64,000 nt of DNA from Actinomycetota bacterium. Lineage in GTDB: Bacteria > Actinomycetota > Coriobacteriia > Anaerosomatales > Anaerosomataceae. The stretch spans positions 86,370-150,369 of the forward strand of contig WSXY01000004.1 in NCBI GenBank assembly GCA_009773565.1, in the 5' to 3' direction. Below are positions 35,562 to 44,983 of the stretch, piece after piece. The position numbers and the translations under genes were made by a program. The notes under the pieces were generated by a model that worked only from the letters and a program-made list of their open reading frames with translations, was not told the origin of the DNA and made no database searches. Each line of letters starts with the position of its first letter. The first letter of the stretch is position 1.

Positions 35562-36808
35562 CAGTCCTGCCGTATGACCGGAAACCGTCCCGTGATCGCG
35601 CTGCGATCGACACGCCGTTCACCCGTGAGAAGCGGCTTGAGTGCGATGTCTTCCCAGAGACGGTCCATCATGAGCGGCCAGCGCCGCTGGAATGCGAAGT
35701 AGCGTTCGCAGTTATCGCGGGCGAAGGCAGCTGCCTTACCCGTGGTCGTGCGCGCGATGGCTGTGTACTCCTTGCGCTCCTTACCCGAGAGCGCGCGCAG
35801 GATGGCGGTCGCGCGGGCGCGCCAGCCTATCGATGCATCGACGAACGGGCCGGGGTACGGCTCGAGGGAGTCGGGTGTCACCTGGCGCAGGTCCACCTGC
35901 GATTTCGAGAACTCCAGCTTCCGGTGCTCGTAGACGAACCGGAAGACATCCTGCCTAAACGCGCGCGCCTCGCTCGGCAGCGCCGGTGGCTTGTGAACGA
36001 CCGACCATTCGCCGTCAAGGAAGACGTCGCCGCCATGCATGCGGGCGTTGATGACGTAATCCATGTCCTCGCCGCGAACGACCCACGGATCGAATGAGAC
36101 GTTGGCGAACATATCGCGATGGATGCCGAGGCACCCGCCGAACGCGAGCGTGCTCGGACGAATCCTCGGAGGAGCGGCGACGGCCGCCAGCGCACGGTTG
36201 TAGGCGTCGTCCTGTCGCCAGAACATGTCGGACCAGGGCGCAGCGCTCGACACCTGGTAACGGCCCTCTTCGTCCGTGTAGTAACCGCTCTTTGCGAGAA
36301 TGACCTTGCCTCCGGCGGTCTTCTCCCCGATGCCCTCTTCGGCAATCTCGAGGAACCGCGGGTCGGTGATGATCTGATCGTCATCGAGGAAGACGACGAA
36401 ATCGCACCCGAGGATGGCGGCGATCATGAGGCCCACGTTACGCACGGCACCGTAACTGCCAAGCGTCACGCCGGGCAGGATATCAGCGAATTCGAGCTGC
36501 TCCATGCGGCGATGAAGCGAGCCCATCTCGGCCGGACCAAAGACGAGTGAGTCAATCTCGGGGAAATCGGCGAGGATGCCGCTTACGCGGTCCTCGGCCT
36601 CGTGCTCGATGGAGGGGTCGGACGCCGCCACGATCACTACGACTTTCCCAAGCCCCGTGACGCCCTCAAGCGAGCGGAGACAGTCTGGCAGCGTCCCGTC
36701 GATATCAATCGGTGTGGGGTGATCGTAAACGAAGGGACCGTTATCGGAACCTCGTACGCGGCGGCGCGTCCAAAAGGTCGGAATGATGACGCACGGTTCC
36801 ACGGGCAA
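35561..36808 (-). CDS. Glycosyltransferase, family 2-like
   Basis: A 415-residue GT-A-type protein: start VIIPTF, metal-binding acidic cluster FLDDDQ (residues 140-145), and RGEDMDYVINARMHGG, which is the typical acceptor-side ED motif. It would transfer a sugar from a nucleotide donor to an envelope glycan. It lacks membrane helices, so it is cytosolic. First gene of the run toward the symporter; its promoter should lie in the 127-bp gap from 36809 to 36935. Confidence 0.8.
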   Translation of the reverse strand: MPVEPCVIIPTFWTRRRVRGSDNGPFVYDHPTPIDIDGTLPDCLRSLEGVTGLGKVVVIVAASDPSIEHEAEDRVSGILADFPEIDSLVFGPAEMGSLHRRMEQLEFADILPGVTLGSYGAVRNVGLMIAAILGCDFVVFLDDDQIITDPRFLEIAEEGIGEKTAGGKVILAKSGYYTDEEGRYQVSSAAPWSDMFWRQDDAYNRALAAVAAPPRIRPSTLAFGGCLGIHRDMFANVSFDPWVVRGEDMDYVINARMHGGDVFLDGEWSVVHKPPALPSEARAFRQDVFRFVYEHRKLEFSKSQVDLRQVTPDSLEPYPGPFVDASIGWRARATAILRALSGKERKEYTAIARTTTGKAAAFARDNCERYFAFQRRWPLMMDRLWEDIALKPLLTGERRVDRSAITGRFPVIRQD

Positions 36809-36935
36809 CGCCCTTTCGCTCGGTCACATAAGTGGCGAGAGCCCACAAAGGGGCAACGCACCCGACCATGATACCGCTAAGACGGCCGCTTCGCGCCCTA
36901 CGAGGCCTGCGAACCCCATTCCCGCCTTACAAAAG

Positions 36936-37943
36936 TCACTCGACGATACCCAGGGACTGTCCGCACGCCGCGCAGGCCCCGTCTTCAACAGAGCGTGACA
37001 CGATCCTATAGCCATCGCGCGCGATTGCGACCGCGCCGCAGGAAGGGCACACCGTGTCCGCGACTCCCGGTTCATCGATGTTTCCAAGGAAGACGTAGCG
37101 GAGGCCCTCCTCCATGCCGATCTCGCGGGCACGCCTGAGAGTACGCAGCGGCGTAGCCGGAAGGTGTGCGAGTTCGACATACGGGAAGAACCGGGTGACG
37201 TGCCAGGGCGTGTCCGGGCCGAGCTCCGTGGCAATCCAAGAAGCGATACTCCGCAGCGTCGCCTCATCGTCGTTGATGGTGGGAATCACGTTGGTGACGA
37301 CCTCGACGTGCATCAGCCAGCGCTTCTTCGCCCGAGTCGCCATCTCGAGAATCGGTTGCACCGAGCGGACCCTGCAGAGCGAACGGTATGTGCTGTCGTC
37401 AAAGCCCTTTATGTCGACGCGCCAGACATCGATGACCTCGCCGATCGCGTCGAGACCTGCGGCGGTGATGTAGCCGTTCGTGACCATCACCGTGTCAATT
37501 CCGGCCGCTTTACACGCGGTCGCCGTGTCGAGAACCTGCTCAACCCAGATGACCGGCTCGTTGTAGGTGAAGGCGACGATCTCGCAGTTTTGCCGCCGTG
37601 CGAGCGGAACGACGTCGCGGGGCAGGAGCACCTTGAGGTCGCTCTCGCCCGGTTTTGCCCGACTGATCTGCCAGTTCTGGCAGTGGGAACACCGCATCGT
37701 GCATCCGATGCTCCCGAGAGACAGAGCGCGCGTTCCGGGGTGATAGTGGAAGACGGGCTTTTTCTCGATCGGGTCCACGGCGACGCAGGAAACGAGTCCG
37801 TACGTGAGCGCGATCAAACGTCCGTCGCGGTTCTCGCGAACTCCGCAGATACCACGGTGGCCGACGGCAATTCTGCAGTCATGGGGGCAGAGCAGGCACC
37901 GTATCCGCTCGCCCTCGGTCTGCCACAACAACGCCTCGCGCAT
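36936..37943 (-). CDS. amrS: AmmeMemoRadiSam-type radical SAM enzyme (AmrS)
   Basis: A 335-residue protein with the radical SAM triad CTMRCSHC (C81, C85, C88), an N-terminal cysteine region (C16, C19, C23, C33) and a C-terminal zinc ribbon (CPSCG ... CAACG). Similarity is to pyruvate formate-lyase-activating enzyme-like proteins of the AmmeMemoRadiSam system. The usual partners AmrA and AmrB are not in the window. It starts 9 bases after the stop of the hydrogenase-GGDEF gene. Substrate unknown. Confidence 0.9.
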   Translation of the reverse strand: MREALLWQTEGERIRCLLCPHDCRIAVGHRGICGVRENRDGRLIALTYGLVSCVAVDPIEKKPVFHYHPGTRALSLGSIGCTMRCSHCQNWQISRAKPGESDLKVLLPRDVVPLARRQNCEIVAFTYNEPVIWVEQVLDTATACKAAGIDTVMVTNGYITAAGLDAIGEVIDVWRVDIKGFDDSTYRSLCRVRSVQPILEMATRAKKRWLMHVEVVTNVIPTINDDEATLRSIASWIATELGPDTPWHVTRFFPYVELAHLPATPLRTLRRAREIGMEEGLRYVFLGNIDEPGVADTVCPSCGAVAIARDGYRIVSRSVEDGACAACGQSLGIVE

Positions 37944-37952
37944 CGGACCTCC

Positions 37953-39734
37953 CTAACCGGGGGCCAGACGCACCTGATCACTTCCCCCGGCCATCGCCTC
38001 GTGGAGCGCCGCATCCGCCGCTTCGAGGAAGACCATGGCGTCCCTGAGTGCCTCTCCGGCAGTCGCGATGCCGACCGAGATGCTCAGAGCGCCTCTTTCT
38101 GTATACCCTTCGGCAGCCATGGGGTCTGCGCACCGCAGCGCATCCTTAAGCTTCTCGGCAACAGCAAATGCGGCGGTCTTTGCAACCCCCGGGAGCAAGA
38201 TGGCGAACTGGTCGGCAACGAAGCGGGCTACCATGTCCGTCGAGCGCAGCTGGGCGGAGAAGACCTCGCCGACCGCCTTGAGCACACGGTCGCCACCGGC
38301 CTCGCCGAGGACGTCGTTCACAGCCCCAAACGCATCGATATCGAGCAGCATCAACGACAGCGGCGTGCCGTAGCGCACGTGGCGGGCGGTCTCAAGTTCG
38401 AGCCGCGATGCGAACGCACGCCGGTTCCAGAGCCCCGTGAGTGGATCGAGCGTTTCCGCTGCCGCGAGAGCCTCCTCGGCGTGAAGAAGCCGCCGACGCT
38501 GAAGCGGGAAACACATGGTCCACGTAGAGTCAACGCCCAGAATCGCGGTCGCGTGCTCAACGCATGTGGAGTATCCACACGCCCCGCAATCGAGCACATC
38601 GGCGCGCGAGACAAATCCTCCGGCGGCGAGCGCCGCGTCGACCTGGTTATCGGATGGCCGGGGTACTCTGACGGGCTGCGCCGTGAAAGACCGGACGAGT
38701 TCGATCGACGGCAACACGCCAAGGACCGATCGCGTGCTGACTCGCGTCGTACCCGGCAGGTCGCGGGCGGAGGACTCGATGTTTCGCTTCGCGAAGAGCG
38801 AGAGTCCGGGATTGACGGCGGGTCCATCGATACAGCCCTCGCAGTTGAGCATGTCAACGATTGCGGGAGCGGTCTCGCCGGAGAGCATCGCCGAGAGAAG
38901 CCTGTCGAGTTGCTCAAGGCCACGCACGACATGGACCGTCTGGTTCGTCATGTCGCGAGACACAAGTGTCTGACGCGGAAAGCCGTCGGTTAGCGATATC
39001 TCCTTCAGGAGGCCGGGACGGCAGGCTCCCGGCGATGATGGCATGCCCCGATCCGAACGCACACTCGCCCCGGCAATCAGCGCTTTGAGCTCGGTGAAGT
39101 CGATGGCAACGTCGACGGCTCCGGCAAACTGCGGGTCGTAGACCTCGTCTTTCCTCGCATAGCATGGGCTGACGTACACGATCGCCACGTCTTCGGTGTA
39201 GAGCTGCCGGATGAGCCGCGCCTGGGCAATATAGGGAGGCACAACTGGCGCGAGCGCGGGCGTGAGGGTCGGGTAGTATTTCTGCACGAAGCTGACCGCG
39301 ACCGGACAGGTCGAGCGCATGACGAACAGTGCGTCTTCCCGTGCATGAATACGCTCGTATTCCTGAGCGACCATTTCCTCGCCGAGGAGCGTGCTCTCGA
39401 CCGAATGGAAGCCAAGGGCCGCGAGTGCGCGCTCCACTTCGGGAATCGTGAAGGGATGAAGTGCCGCGACGAACTCGGTGGCCATGAGCGCAACAACCGG
39501 ACGACGGCTCTTCAGCAGTTCCAGCACAAGCGGGGTATCATCCCTGACGAGATGGCCACCAGCGGTGCATTCACTGACGCACAGTCCGCAGGACACGCAC
39601 TTCTCCTGGATGACATCTGAGGCACCGTCGACGACACGGATCGCCTTCACCGGACAATGGCGGAAACAGCCCCAGCACTCGCGGCAGTCATCCCTGCTAT
39701 GGGCAATAAGCGGCTCCCGGAGAGCACCCATCAT
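37953..39734 (-). CDS. [FeFe]-hydrogenase-like sensor with 4Fe-4S domains and degenerate GGDEF
   Basis: About 593 residues. N-terminal 2[4Fe-4S] ferredoxin (C17, C20, C23, C27; C46, C49, C52, C56), then an [FeFe]-hydrogenase H-cluster domain (about 85-330) with all four cluster cysteines: C143 (STCP), C191 (SPCYARKDE), C298 and C301 (NCEGC). The cysteine before C143 that shuttles protons in catalytic hydrogenases is Thr142. Next is a Fe-S linker domain (DCGACGYSTC near 383-391) and a GGDEF-fold domain (about 428-593) whose active-site signature is VADQF (506-510) rather than GGDEF, so it is unlikely to make c-di-GMP. Start ATG 39734 has GGGGTG upstream. Resembles sensory group C/D [FeFe] proteins; function inferred. 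Confidence 0.82.
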   Translation of the reverse strand: MMGALREPLIAHSRDDCRECWGCFRHCPVKAIRVVDGASDVIQEKCVSCGLCVSECTAGGHLVRDDTPLVLELLKSRRPVVALMATEFVAALHPFTIPEVERALAALGFHSVESTLLGEEMVAQEYERIHAREDALFVMRSTCPVAVSFVQKYYPTLTPALAPVVPPYIAQARLIRQLYTEDVAIVYVSPCYARKDEVYDPQFAGAVDVAIDFTELKALIAGASVRSDRGMPSSPGACRPGLLKEISLTDGFPRQTLVSRDMTNQTVHVVRGLEQLDRLLSAMLSGETAPAIVDMLNCEGCIDGPAVNPGLSLFAKRNIESSARDLPGTTRVSTRSVLGVLPSIELVRSFTAQPVRVPRPSDNQVDAALAAGGFVSRADVLDCGACGYSTCVEHATAILGVDSTWTMCFPLQRRRLLHAEEALAAAETLDPLTGLWNRRAFASRLELETARHVRYGTPLSLMLLDIDAFGAVNDVLGEAGGDRVLKAVGEVFSAQLRSTDMVARFVADQFAILLPGVAKTAAFAVAEKLKDALRCADPMAAEGYTERGALSISVGIATAGEALRDAMVFLEAADAALHEAMAGGSDQVRLAPG

Positions 39735-39790
39735 CGGTGCACCCCGTCCGGCCGCTACATTATTCACACCATCGATCAATGCTCGTCCCC

Positions 39791-40348
39791 CTAGACCCGG
39801 CGATCGAAGCCGTCTCCCACCTTGAGCCTCTTCAGCAACAGCAGCAGCGGCAACCCGAGAGCATAGATCACAATCGCCTGCCCGACCGCCACACTCAACA
39901 CTCCGAAAGCGTACATCGTCGGCCACGACGATGCGACGTTCACACCCAGCACGTTCACGTTGTAAAACCCGGTCGCTGCCAGGATTATCGGCAAGTACGC
40001 CGGCACGATCAGCGCATTCGTGATGACAGGGCCGAGTAGCGCGATCGCCGGACGCTTCCGGAGTCGCCAGGTCCATATCGCACCGAGCGCTGTGGCGAGC
40101 GACCCAAAGACGACATCAAGCAGTGCGAGTGCCCCAAACTGCGCGACCATGAAGGAATTTGCTACAACTGAACCGATAAGGAGGCCGGGAATCGCTGCGG
40201 GGGTCAATGCCGCAATCACTGTCACCGCTTCACTCAGGCGGAACTGCACCGGACCATAGCCAAGCGGATTCTGAACCATCACGAGCGTGAAAACGGCATA
40301 GACCGCGGCGATGACTCCCGCCCGTGCGACGTACGTCGTTCGTTTCAC
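39791..40348 (-). CDS. ECF transporter S component, QueT-like
   Basis: A 185-residue integral membrane protein with about six helices. The segment NPLGYGPVQFRLSEAVTVIAAL is characteristic of the QueT group, thought to bind a queuosine precursor. In ECF transporters the S component partners with a shared T and ATPases encoded elsewhere. It lies 1 base after the histidine kinase stop. No preQ1 riboswitch was recognised upstream. Substrate inferred only. Confidence 0.78.
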   Translation of the reverse strand: MKRTTYVARAGVIAAVYAVFTLVMVQNPLGYGPVQFRLSEAVTVIAALTPAAIPGLLIGSVVANSFMVAQFGALALLDVVFGSLATALGAIWTWRLRKRPAIALLGPVITNALIVPAYLPIILAATGFYNVNVLGVNVASSWPTMYAFGVLSVAVGQAIVIYALGLPLLLLLKRLKVGDGFDRRV

Positions 40349-40349
40349 G

Positions 40350-41861
40350 CTACTCCTTGAGCTCCTTTGTGCGGTTCCGGGCGAGCGAGATCGTGAACGT
40401 GGTACCCGCTCCGACCTTGCTGCGAACCCATATCATACCGCCACTGGTGTCGATGATGTGCTTGGCGATTGGCAACCCGAGGCCAAAACCACCGGTCTCC
40501 TTGGAGCGCGATTCGTCACTCCGATAAAACCGCTCGAAGATACTCGGGATATCACGCTCAGGAATACCGATTCCCGTATCCGTCACCTCAATGACCACCC
40601 GATCCCGATGGCGTGACGTCATGACCTGGACCCGGCCCGCCTCCTGCGTGTACTTGCATGCGTTATCGACGAGAATGCCGAGAGCCTCTTCGATACGATC
40701 GGGGTCGCCGTAGAGCCAGAGCGGACCCTCGTCGGGACCGACGAACTCGAGATGCTTGTCCATATACCGTGTCGCAGCGGTGGCAAGAACCTCCCGGCTC
40801 GCCGCGTTGATGTCATATCTCACGTTGCGGAAGTCGAGAATCTCCTCGCTCCGAATCATCGAGAGGAGTTCGGCGCAAAGGCGTGCCATGCGACGCGACT
40901 CACGATCGATGGCCGTGATGGCCTCCTCGCGCATCGCCGGGTCCTCGGCACCCCAGTCGCGCAGGATGTTCACGTAACCGCGGATTCCGGCAACGGGAGT
41001 CGCCAGCTCGTGAGACGCGTCAGCCACGAAGCGAGTCTGTGCTTCAGCGCGCCGACGCAGCCGATCCATGAGTGCATTGAGTGAATGGGCGAGATCGGCA
41101 ATCTCGTGCTCGCCCTCTTCCGGCAAGTGGAGATCAAGCTGCCCCGCGTCGATAGAGTCCGCAGCGGTTCGCACGTTTTCGACGAGCGAGAGAACCCACC
41201 CCATGATGATCTGCATCATGAGAACCGAAACGAGCAGTGCAAAGAGCCCGACAATGAACATGGGGCGACGGGCCGAATCGAGAATCTCCTCTTCACGCGC
41301 CGGAACATACACGACATCGACGACGCCGGTCGTGCGGTCGGGAAGATCGATGGGCACGTGTACGACGTACTGTCCGAGGTCCGCCCGGGCGAACATGCCC
41401 GTGAGTAGAGAGCGTCCGCCGGGGCCCGACTGAAGCGACTGACGCGTCGAAACTGCCCTGGCGCGACTCGCTTTGTCAGAGACGACCGCGCGCGGATCGC
41501 TGAACCACACGAGGCGTGGCCCGGAGGCGCCATTCTCCTGGACATAGAACGCGAAAGCGCCTTCCTCAACGCCGCCAACCGCGAACAGGTCCGGAATGGC
41601 GCGCAGGAGAAGCCGCTGGGCCTCCTTCTCGCGATCGGCTCCGACGAGACCCTCCGACGCAGCCTGGATTTTCGCGTTCGTCGTCGCTTTTGCAACGGCG
41701 TTGGATGCAACCTGCGTGAGACGCCACGTGGTGCTTTGGGCGGAGCGCGCCATTCCGTCAGCAACGAAGAAATACGTTGCTATCGTCACGCTCCCTACAA
41801 GCAGAACGGCAAAAGCTATTGCGAGGTAGAGTACGCGCGCCCGTATCGAGACGGGGCGCAC
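40350..41861 (-). CDS. Sensor histidine kinase (HAMP, HisKA, HATPase)
   Basis: A 503-residue classical kinase. A transmembrane helix (about 9-30), an extracytoplasmic sensor region to about residue 190, a second helix (about 205-225), HAMP (VRTAADSIDAGQLDLHLPEEG), the phospho-histidine motif RFVADASHELATP, and HATPase motifs DNACKYTQEAG, DTGIGIPE and GFGLGLPIAKHIID. Partner of the OmpR-type regulator whose stop is 1 base upstream of its start. Signal unknown. Confidence 0.92.
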   Translation of the reverse strand: MRPVSIRARVLYLAIAFAVLLVGSVTIATYFFVADGMARSAQSTTWRLTQVASNAVAKATTNAKIQAASEGLVGADREKEAQRLLLRAIPDLFAVGGVEEGAFAFYVQENGASGPRLVWFSDPRAVVSDKASRARAVSTRQSLQSGPGGRSLLTGMFARADLGQYVVHVPIDLPDRTTGVVDVVYVPAREEEILDSARRPMFIVGLFALLVSVLMMQIIMGWVLSLVENVRTAADSIDAGQLDLHLPEEGEHEIADLAHSLNALMDRLRRRAEAQTRFVADASHELATPVAGIRGYVNILRDWGAEDPAMREEAITAIDRESRRMARLCAELLSMIRSEEILDFRNVRYDINAASREVLATAATRYMDKHLEFVGPDEGPLWLYGDPDRIEEALGILVDNACKYTQEAGRVQVMTSRHRDRVVIEVTDTGIGIPERDIPSIFERFYRSDESRSKETGGFGLGLPIAKHIIDTSGGMIWVRSKVGAGTTFTISLARNRTKELKE

Positions 41862-42542
41862 TTATCCCCTCGCAAAGAAGTAGCCGACTCCCCGGATTGT
41901 CTGAATGACCCTGGTCTCCTTGTCGCCGATCTTGTTGCGAAGGTGGCAGACAAAGACCTCTATGACGTTGCTGTCAGTCGCGTGCTGCCCACCCCAGACC
42001 GACTCGAGGATCTCATCGCGCGAAATCACCCGACCAGCATTCGCGACAAGATAGGAGATCAGGTCGAATTCCTTGGCGGTCAGGTCGAGCGGGCGACCGT
42101 TGCGGGTCACCTCACGCTTCTCGGGATCCACGCGAATTCCGGATGCCTCGTACGGCGTCTGGACGGCAACAGTCCTGGCGCGCTTGAGCAAAGCACGTAC
42201 GCGCGAGAGGAGTTCCGGAATCTCAAACGGCTTTCGAAGATAATCGTCGGCTCCCGCCTCGAAGCCGGAGACGACATCATGCGTCTCAGCACGGGCTGTA
42301 AGCATAAGAATCGGTACCGCCGATCCCTTCTTGCGGATATGCCGGGCAACATCGATCCCATCGATGCCGGGTAGCATGAGGTCGAGGAGCACGAGCACGA
42401 CCTCGTTCGCTTCGAGAAGATCGATGGCCGTGGGACCATCGCCGGCCCGCAGAACACCGAACCCTGCGTGCTGCAACTCAAGCTCGACGAATCGGGCAAT
42501 CGTAGCATCGTCTTCCACAATGAGGATCGTACCTTCAGCCAT
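41862..42542 (-). CDS. OmpR/PhoB-family response regulator
   Basis: About 226 residues: receiver domain with ILIVEDD and the phospho-acceptor in VLVLLDLMLPG, then a winged-helix domain (REVTRNGRPLDLTAKEFDLI; EVFVCHLRNKIGD). ATG 42542 is preferred to the upstream ATG because AGGAGAG lies 7-12 bases before it. Immediately followed by its histidine kinase. Target genes unknown; the QueT-like gene behind the kinase is an obvious candidate. Confidence 0.93.
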   Translation of the reverse strand: MAEGTILIVEDDATIARFVELELQHAGFGVLRAGDGPTAIDLLEANEVVLVLLDLMLPGIDGIDVARHIRKKGSAVPILMLTARAETHDVVSGFEAGADDYLRKPFEIPELLSRVRALLKRARTVAVQTPYEASGIRVDPEKREVTRNGRPLDLTAKEFDLISYLVANAGRVISRDEILESVWGGQHATDSNVIEVFVCHLRNKIGDKETRVIQTIRGVGYFFARG

Positions 42543-42600
42543 TGCAAACTCTCCTGACAACGAAGGAACACCGACGAGCAACACGTCCCATTCCTTAATA

Positions 42601-43626
42601 CTAGCGCGGGAGTAGGTTCTCGGCTATCTGCACGGCATTCAATGCGGCGCCTTTGCGAAGTTGGTCCGCAACGCACCAGAACTGGAACCCGTTCTTCACG
42701 GTCGAATCCACGCGAAGCCGCCCGACATAGACGTCATCGGAGCCTTCGAGAAGACCCGGCATCGGGTACGTCTTGGTGGCCGGGTCGTCCATGAGCGAAA
42801 CCCCCGCCGCGCCCGCAAGCGCGGAGCGTGCGTCCTCCAAAGAGACCGGCGAGGCGAGCGTCACATTGATCGCCTCGGAGTGGCACCGAAGAACGGGGAC
42901 CCGCACACACGTGGCCGCGACCTGCAGGTCCGGGGCGTGCATGATCTTCTGTGTTTCGACGACCATCTTCCACTCCTCTTTCGTGGAGCCGTCCTCAAGG
43001 AAGATATCGATATGCGGAATGCAGTTGAACGCGATGCGATGGGCAAACTGCTCAACAGTGAGGTCCTCGCCCGCGAGGAACTGCTCACTTTGAGCATAGA
43101 GCTCATCCATCGCCGCCTGCCCTGCGCCCGAAGCCGCCTGATAGGTCGCGACGACCACGCGCTCAATCGGTGCCAGGTCCATGAGCGGCTTGAGCGCGAC
43201 CACCATCTGGATGGTCGAACAGTTCGGATTGGCGATGACGCCTTCATGGAGTGCGATATCCTCCGGGTTTACCTCGGGCACCACGAGTGGCACGTCGTCA
43301 TCCATACGAAATGCCGAGGAGTTATCGATCATGACGCACCCGGCATCGGTGACCGCCTTGCGGAACGCCTTGCTCACGCCGGCCCCCGCCGAGAAGAGCG
43401 CAATGTCGACACCCTCGAAGGACGCAGGCGTCATCTCCTCGACGACAAGCTCGCCACCCGCGAACGGAAGGCGCTTACCAGCAGAGCGTGACGAAGCGAG
43501 CGCGACGATACGCGCTGCGGGAAAGCCGCGCCGCTCGAGTACCTTGAGCATCTCAATCCCAACCGCTCCGGTCGCACCGGCAACAGCTACGACGGGGCGC
43601 TCGGGCATGGCATGATTCCAGGTCAT
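42601..43626 (-). CDS. asd: Aspartate-semialdehyde dehydrogenase
   Basis: A 341-residue NADPH enzyme that makes aspartate semialdehyde, the branch to lysine, threonine, methionine and diaminopimelate. Motifs: VAVAGATGAVG at the Rossmann start, catalytic cysteine in VIANPNCSTIQMV, and VYVGRLRVDS near the end. Start overlaps lysC stop by 4 bases (ATGA). Confidence 0.95.
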   Translation of the reverse strand: MTWNHAMPERPVVAVAGATGAVGIEMLKVLERRGFPAARIVALASSRSAGKRLPFAGGELVVEEMTPASFEGVDIALFSAGAGVSKAFRKAVTDAGCVMIDNSSAFRMDDDVPLVVPEVNPEDIALHEGVIANPNCSTIQMVVALKPLMDLAPIERVVVATYQAASGAGQAAMDELYAQSEQFLAGEDLTVEQFAHRIAFNCIPHIDIFLEDGSTKEEWKMVVETQKIMHAPDLQVAATCVRVPVLRCHSEAINVTLASPVSLEDARSALAGAAGVSLMDDPATKTYPMPGLLEGSDDVYVGRLRVDSTVKNGFQFWCVADQLRKGAALNAVQIAENLLPR

Positions 43627-44888
43627 TTGCCTGCTCCTTCCCCGGCTCCCGGGGAGACCTCTGCGGTGACAGCATCGTCGTCGAGCCCGAAGCTGGTATG
43701 GAGGGCGCGAACCGCCGTACCCACCTTCTCAGCCTCGATGACGCACGAGATTCGGATGGATGATGTCGAGATCATGTCGATGTTGACGCCGGCGTCGGCA
43801 AGCGTGCTGAACATCTGCGCGGCAACGCCAGGGTGGGTCTTCATGCCGGCTCCGACGAGCGAGATCTTCGCGACCCCTTCGTCGACCGACCAGGTCCGGG
43901 CCTCAAGTTCGGTGACGACATCCTGGGCAGCTTTCCTCGCCCGGACGAGGTCGGTCTTGGGGGCGGTGAACGAGATGTCCGTTCGCCCGTCTTCCGAGAC
44001 GTTCTGGATGATCATGTCGACGTTGACGTTGGCCTCAGCCATCCGCGTGAAGACGAGGGCGGCGACACCGGGACGGTCCGGAACGTCACGAATCGTCAGC
44101 TTCGCCTCCGAGGTGTCATGAGTGACTCCGGAGATGATGGCTTGCTCCATGGTGGCATCGGCCTCCCTAACGATGGTGCCGGGGCTGTCGTTGAAACTTG
44201 AACGGCAGTGGATGACCACGCCGTGATTGCGTGCGAACTCGACGCTTCGTAGCTGAAGGACGCCTGCGCCGGATGCCGCCATCTCGAGCATCGCCTCGTA
44301 GCCGATCGCGTCGAGCTTTCTGGCCGCGGGAACGAGACGGGGGTCGGCGGTGTAGACGCCGTCCACGTCGGTGTAGATCTCACAGACCGCGGCATCGATG
44401 CCGGCAGCGACCGCCACGGCCGTTGTGTCCGATCCGCCACGGCCGAGCGTTGTGATCTGTCCATCCGGAGTGACGCCCTGAAAGCCGGCGACGATCACGA
44501 TACGGCCCTGACCGAGCGCCTCAAGGATGCGATCACCACGGACTTCCTGAATCTTCGCTTTGCCATGCACAGGATCGGTCACGATGCCGACCTGGGGTCC
44601 CGTGAACGATACGGCGTCTTCGCCCTCGGCATGGATAGCCATTGCGAGAAGCGCGATCGAGACCTGCTCGCCGGTTGAAAGCAGCATGTCCATCTCGCGA
44701 TCGGGAGGGTCGGTGCAGACGGCCGAGGCAAGCTCGACGAGTTCGTCAGTCACGTGGCCCATCGCCGAAACGACCGCGACGACGTCGTCGCCGAGCGCTT
44801 TGCGCGCGATGAGCCTGCGAGCGACGGCGCGAATCCGGTCGGGTGTGCCGACCGACGTGCCACCGTACTTCTGAACGACGCGGGCCAT
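43623..44888 (-). CDS. lysC: Aspartate kinase
   Basis: About 421 residues; phosphorylates aspartate at the head of the aspartate pathway. N-terminal MARVVQKYGGTSVG, GFQGVTPDGQITTLGRGGSDT kinase loops, and two C-terminal ACT domains (from about residue 265) for feedback by lysine/threonine. GGGAGGTG precedes ATG 44888; an earlier ATG is out of register with the family. First gene of lysC-asd. Confidence 0.95.
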   Translation of the reverse strand: MARVVQKYGGTSVGTPDRIRAVARRLIARKALGDDVVAVVSAMGHVTDELVELASAVCTDPPDREMDMLLSTGEQVSIALLAMAIHAEGEDAVSFTGPQVGIVTDPVHGKAKIQEVRGDRILEALGQGRIVIVAGFQGVTPDGQITTLGRGGSDTTAVAVAAGIDAAVCEIYTDVDGVYTADPRLVPAARKLDAIGYEAMLEMAASGAGVLQLRSVEFARNHGVVIHCRSSFNDSPGTIVREADATMEQAIISGVTHDTSEAKLTIRDVPDRPGVAALVFTRMAEANVNVDMIIQNVSEDGRTDISFTAPKTDLVRARKAAQDVVTELEARTWSVDEGVAKISLVGAGMKTHPGVAAQMFSTLADAGVNIDMISTSSIRISCVIEAEKVGTAVRALHTSFGLDDDAVTAEVSPGAGEGAGK

Positions 44889-44983
44889 CACACCTCCCCT
44901 GGCAGTAGTGGTCCACAACCCGCTCGAGCGGACCTGATATTGGGGGATAGTGTATCAGCATTCCCGCCTGCGAAAAGCATGCG

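Noticed and set aside
37164..38993. Long plus-strand open frame (609 codons) across AmrS and the hydrogenase-like gene
   Set aside because: It is the antisense shadow of two genes with clear motifs; its own translation is rich in Arg, Gly and Asp with no recognisable domain.
39791..40076. N-terminal extension of the hydrogenase-like protein up to 40076
   Set aside because: The extension overlaps the QueT-like coding region and shows no domain; ATG 39734 has a good ribosome binding site and is followed at once by the ferredoxin motif.
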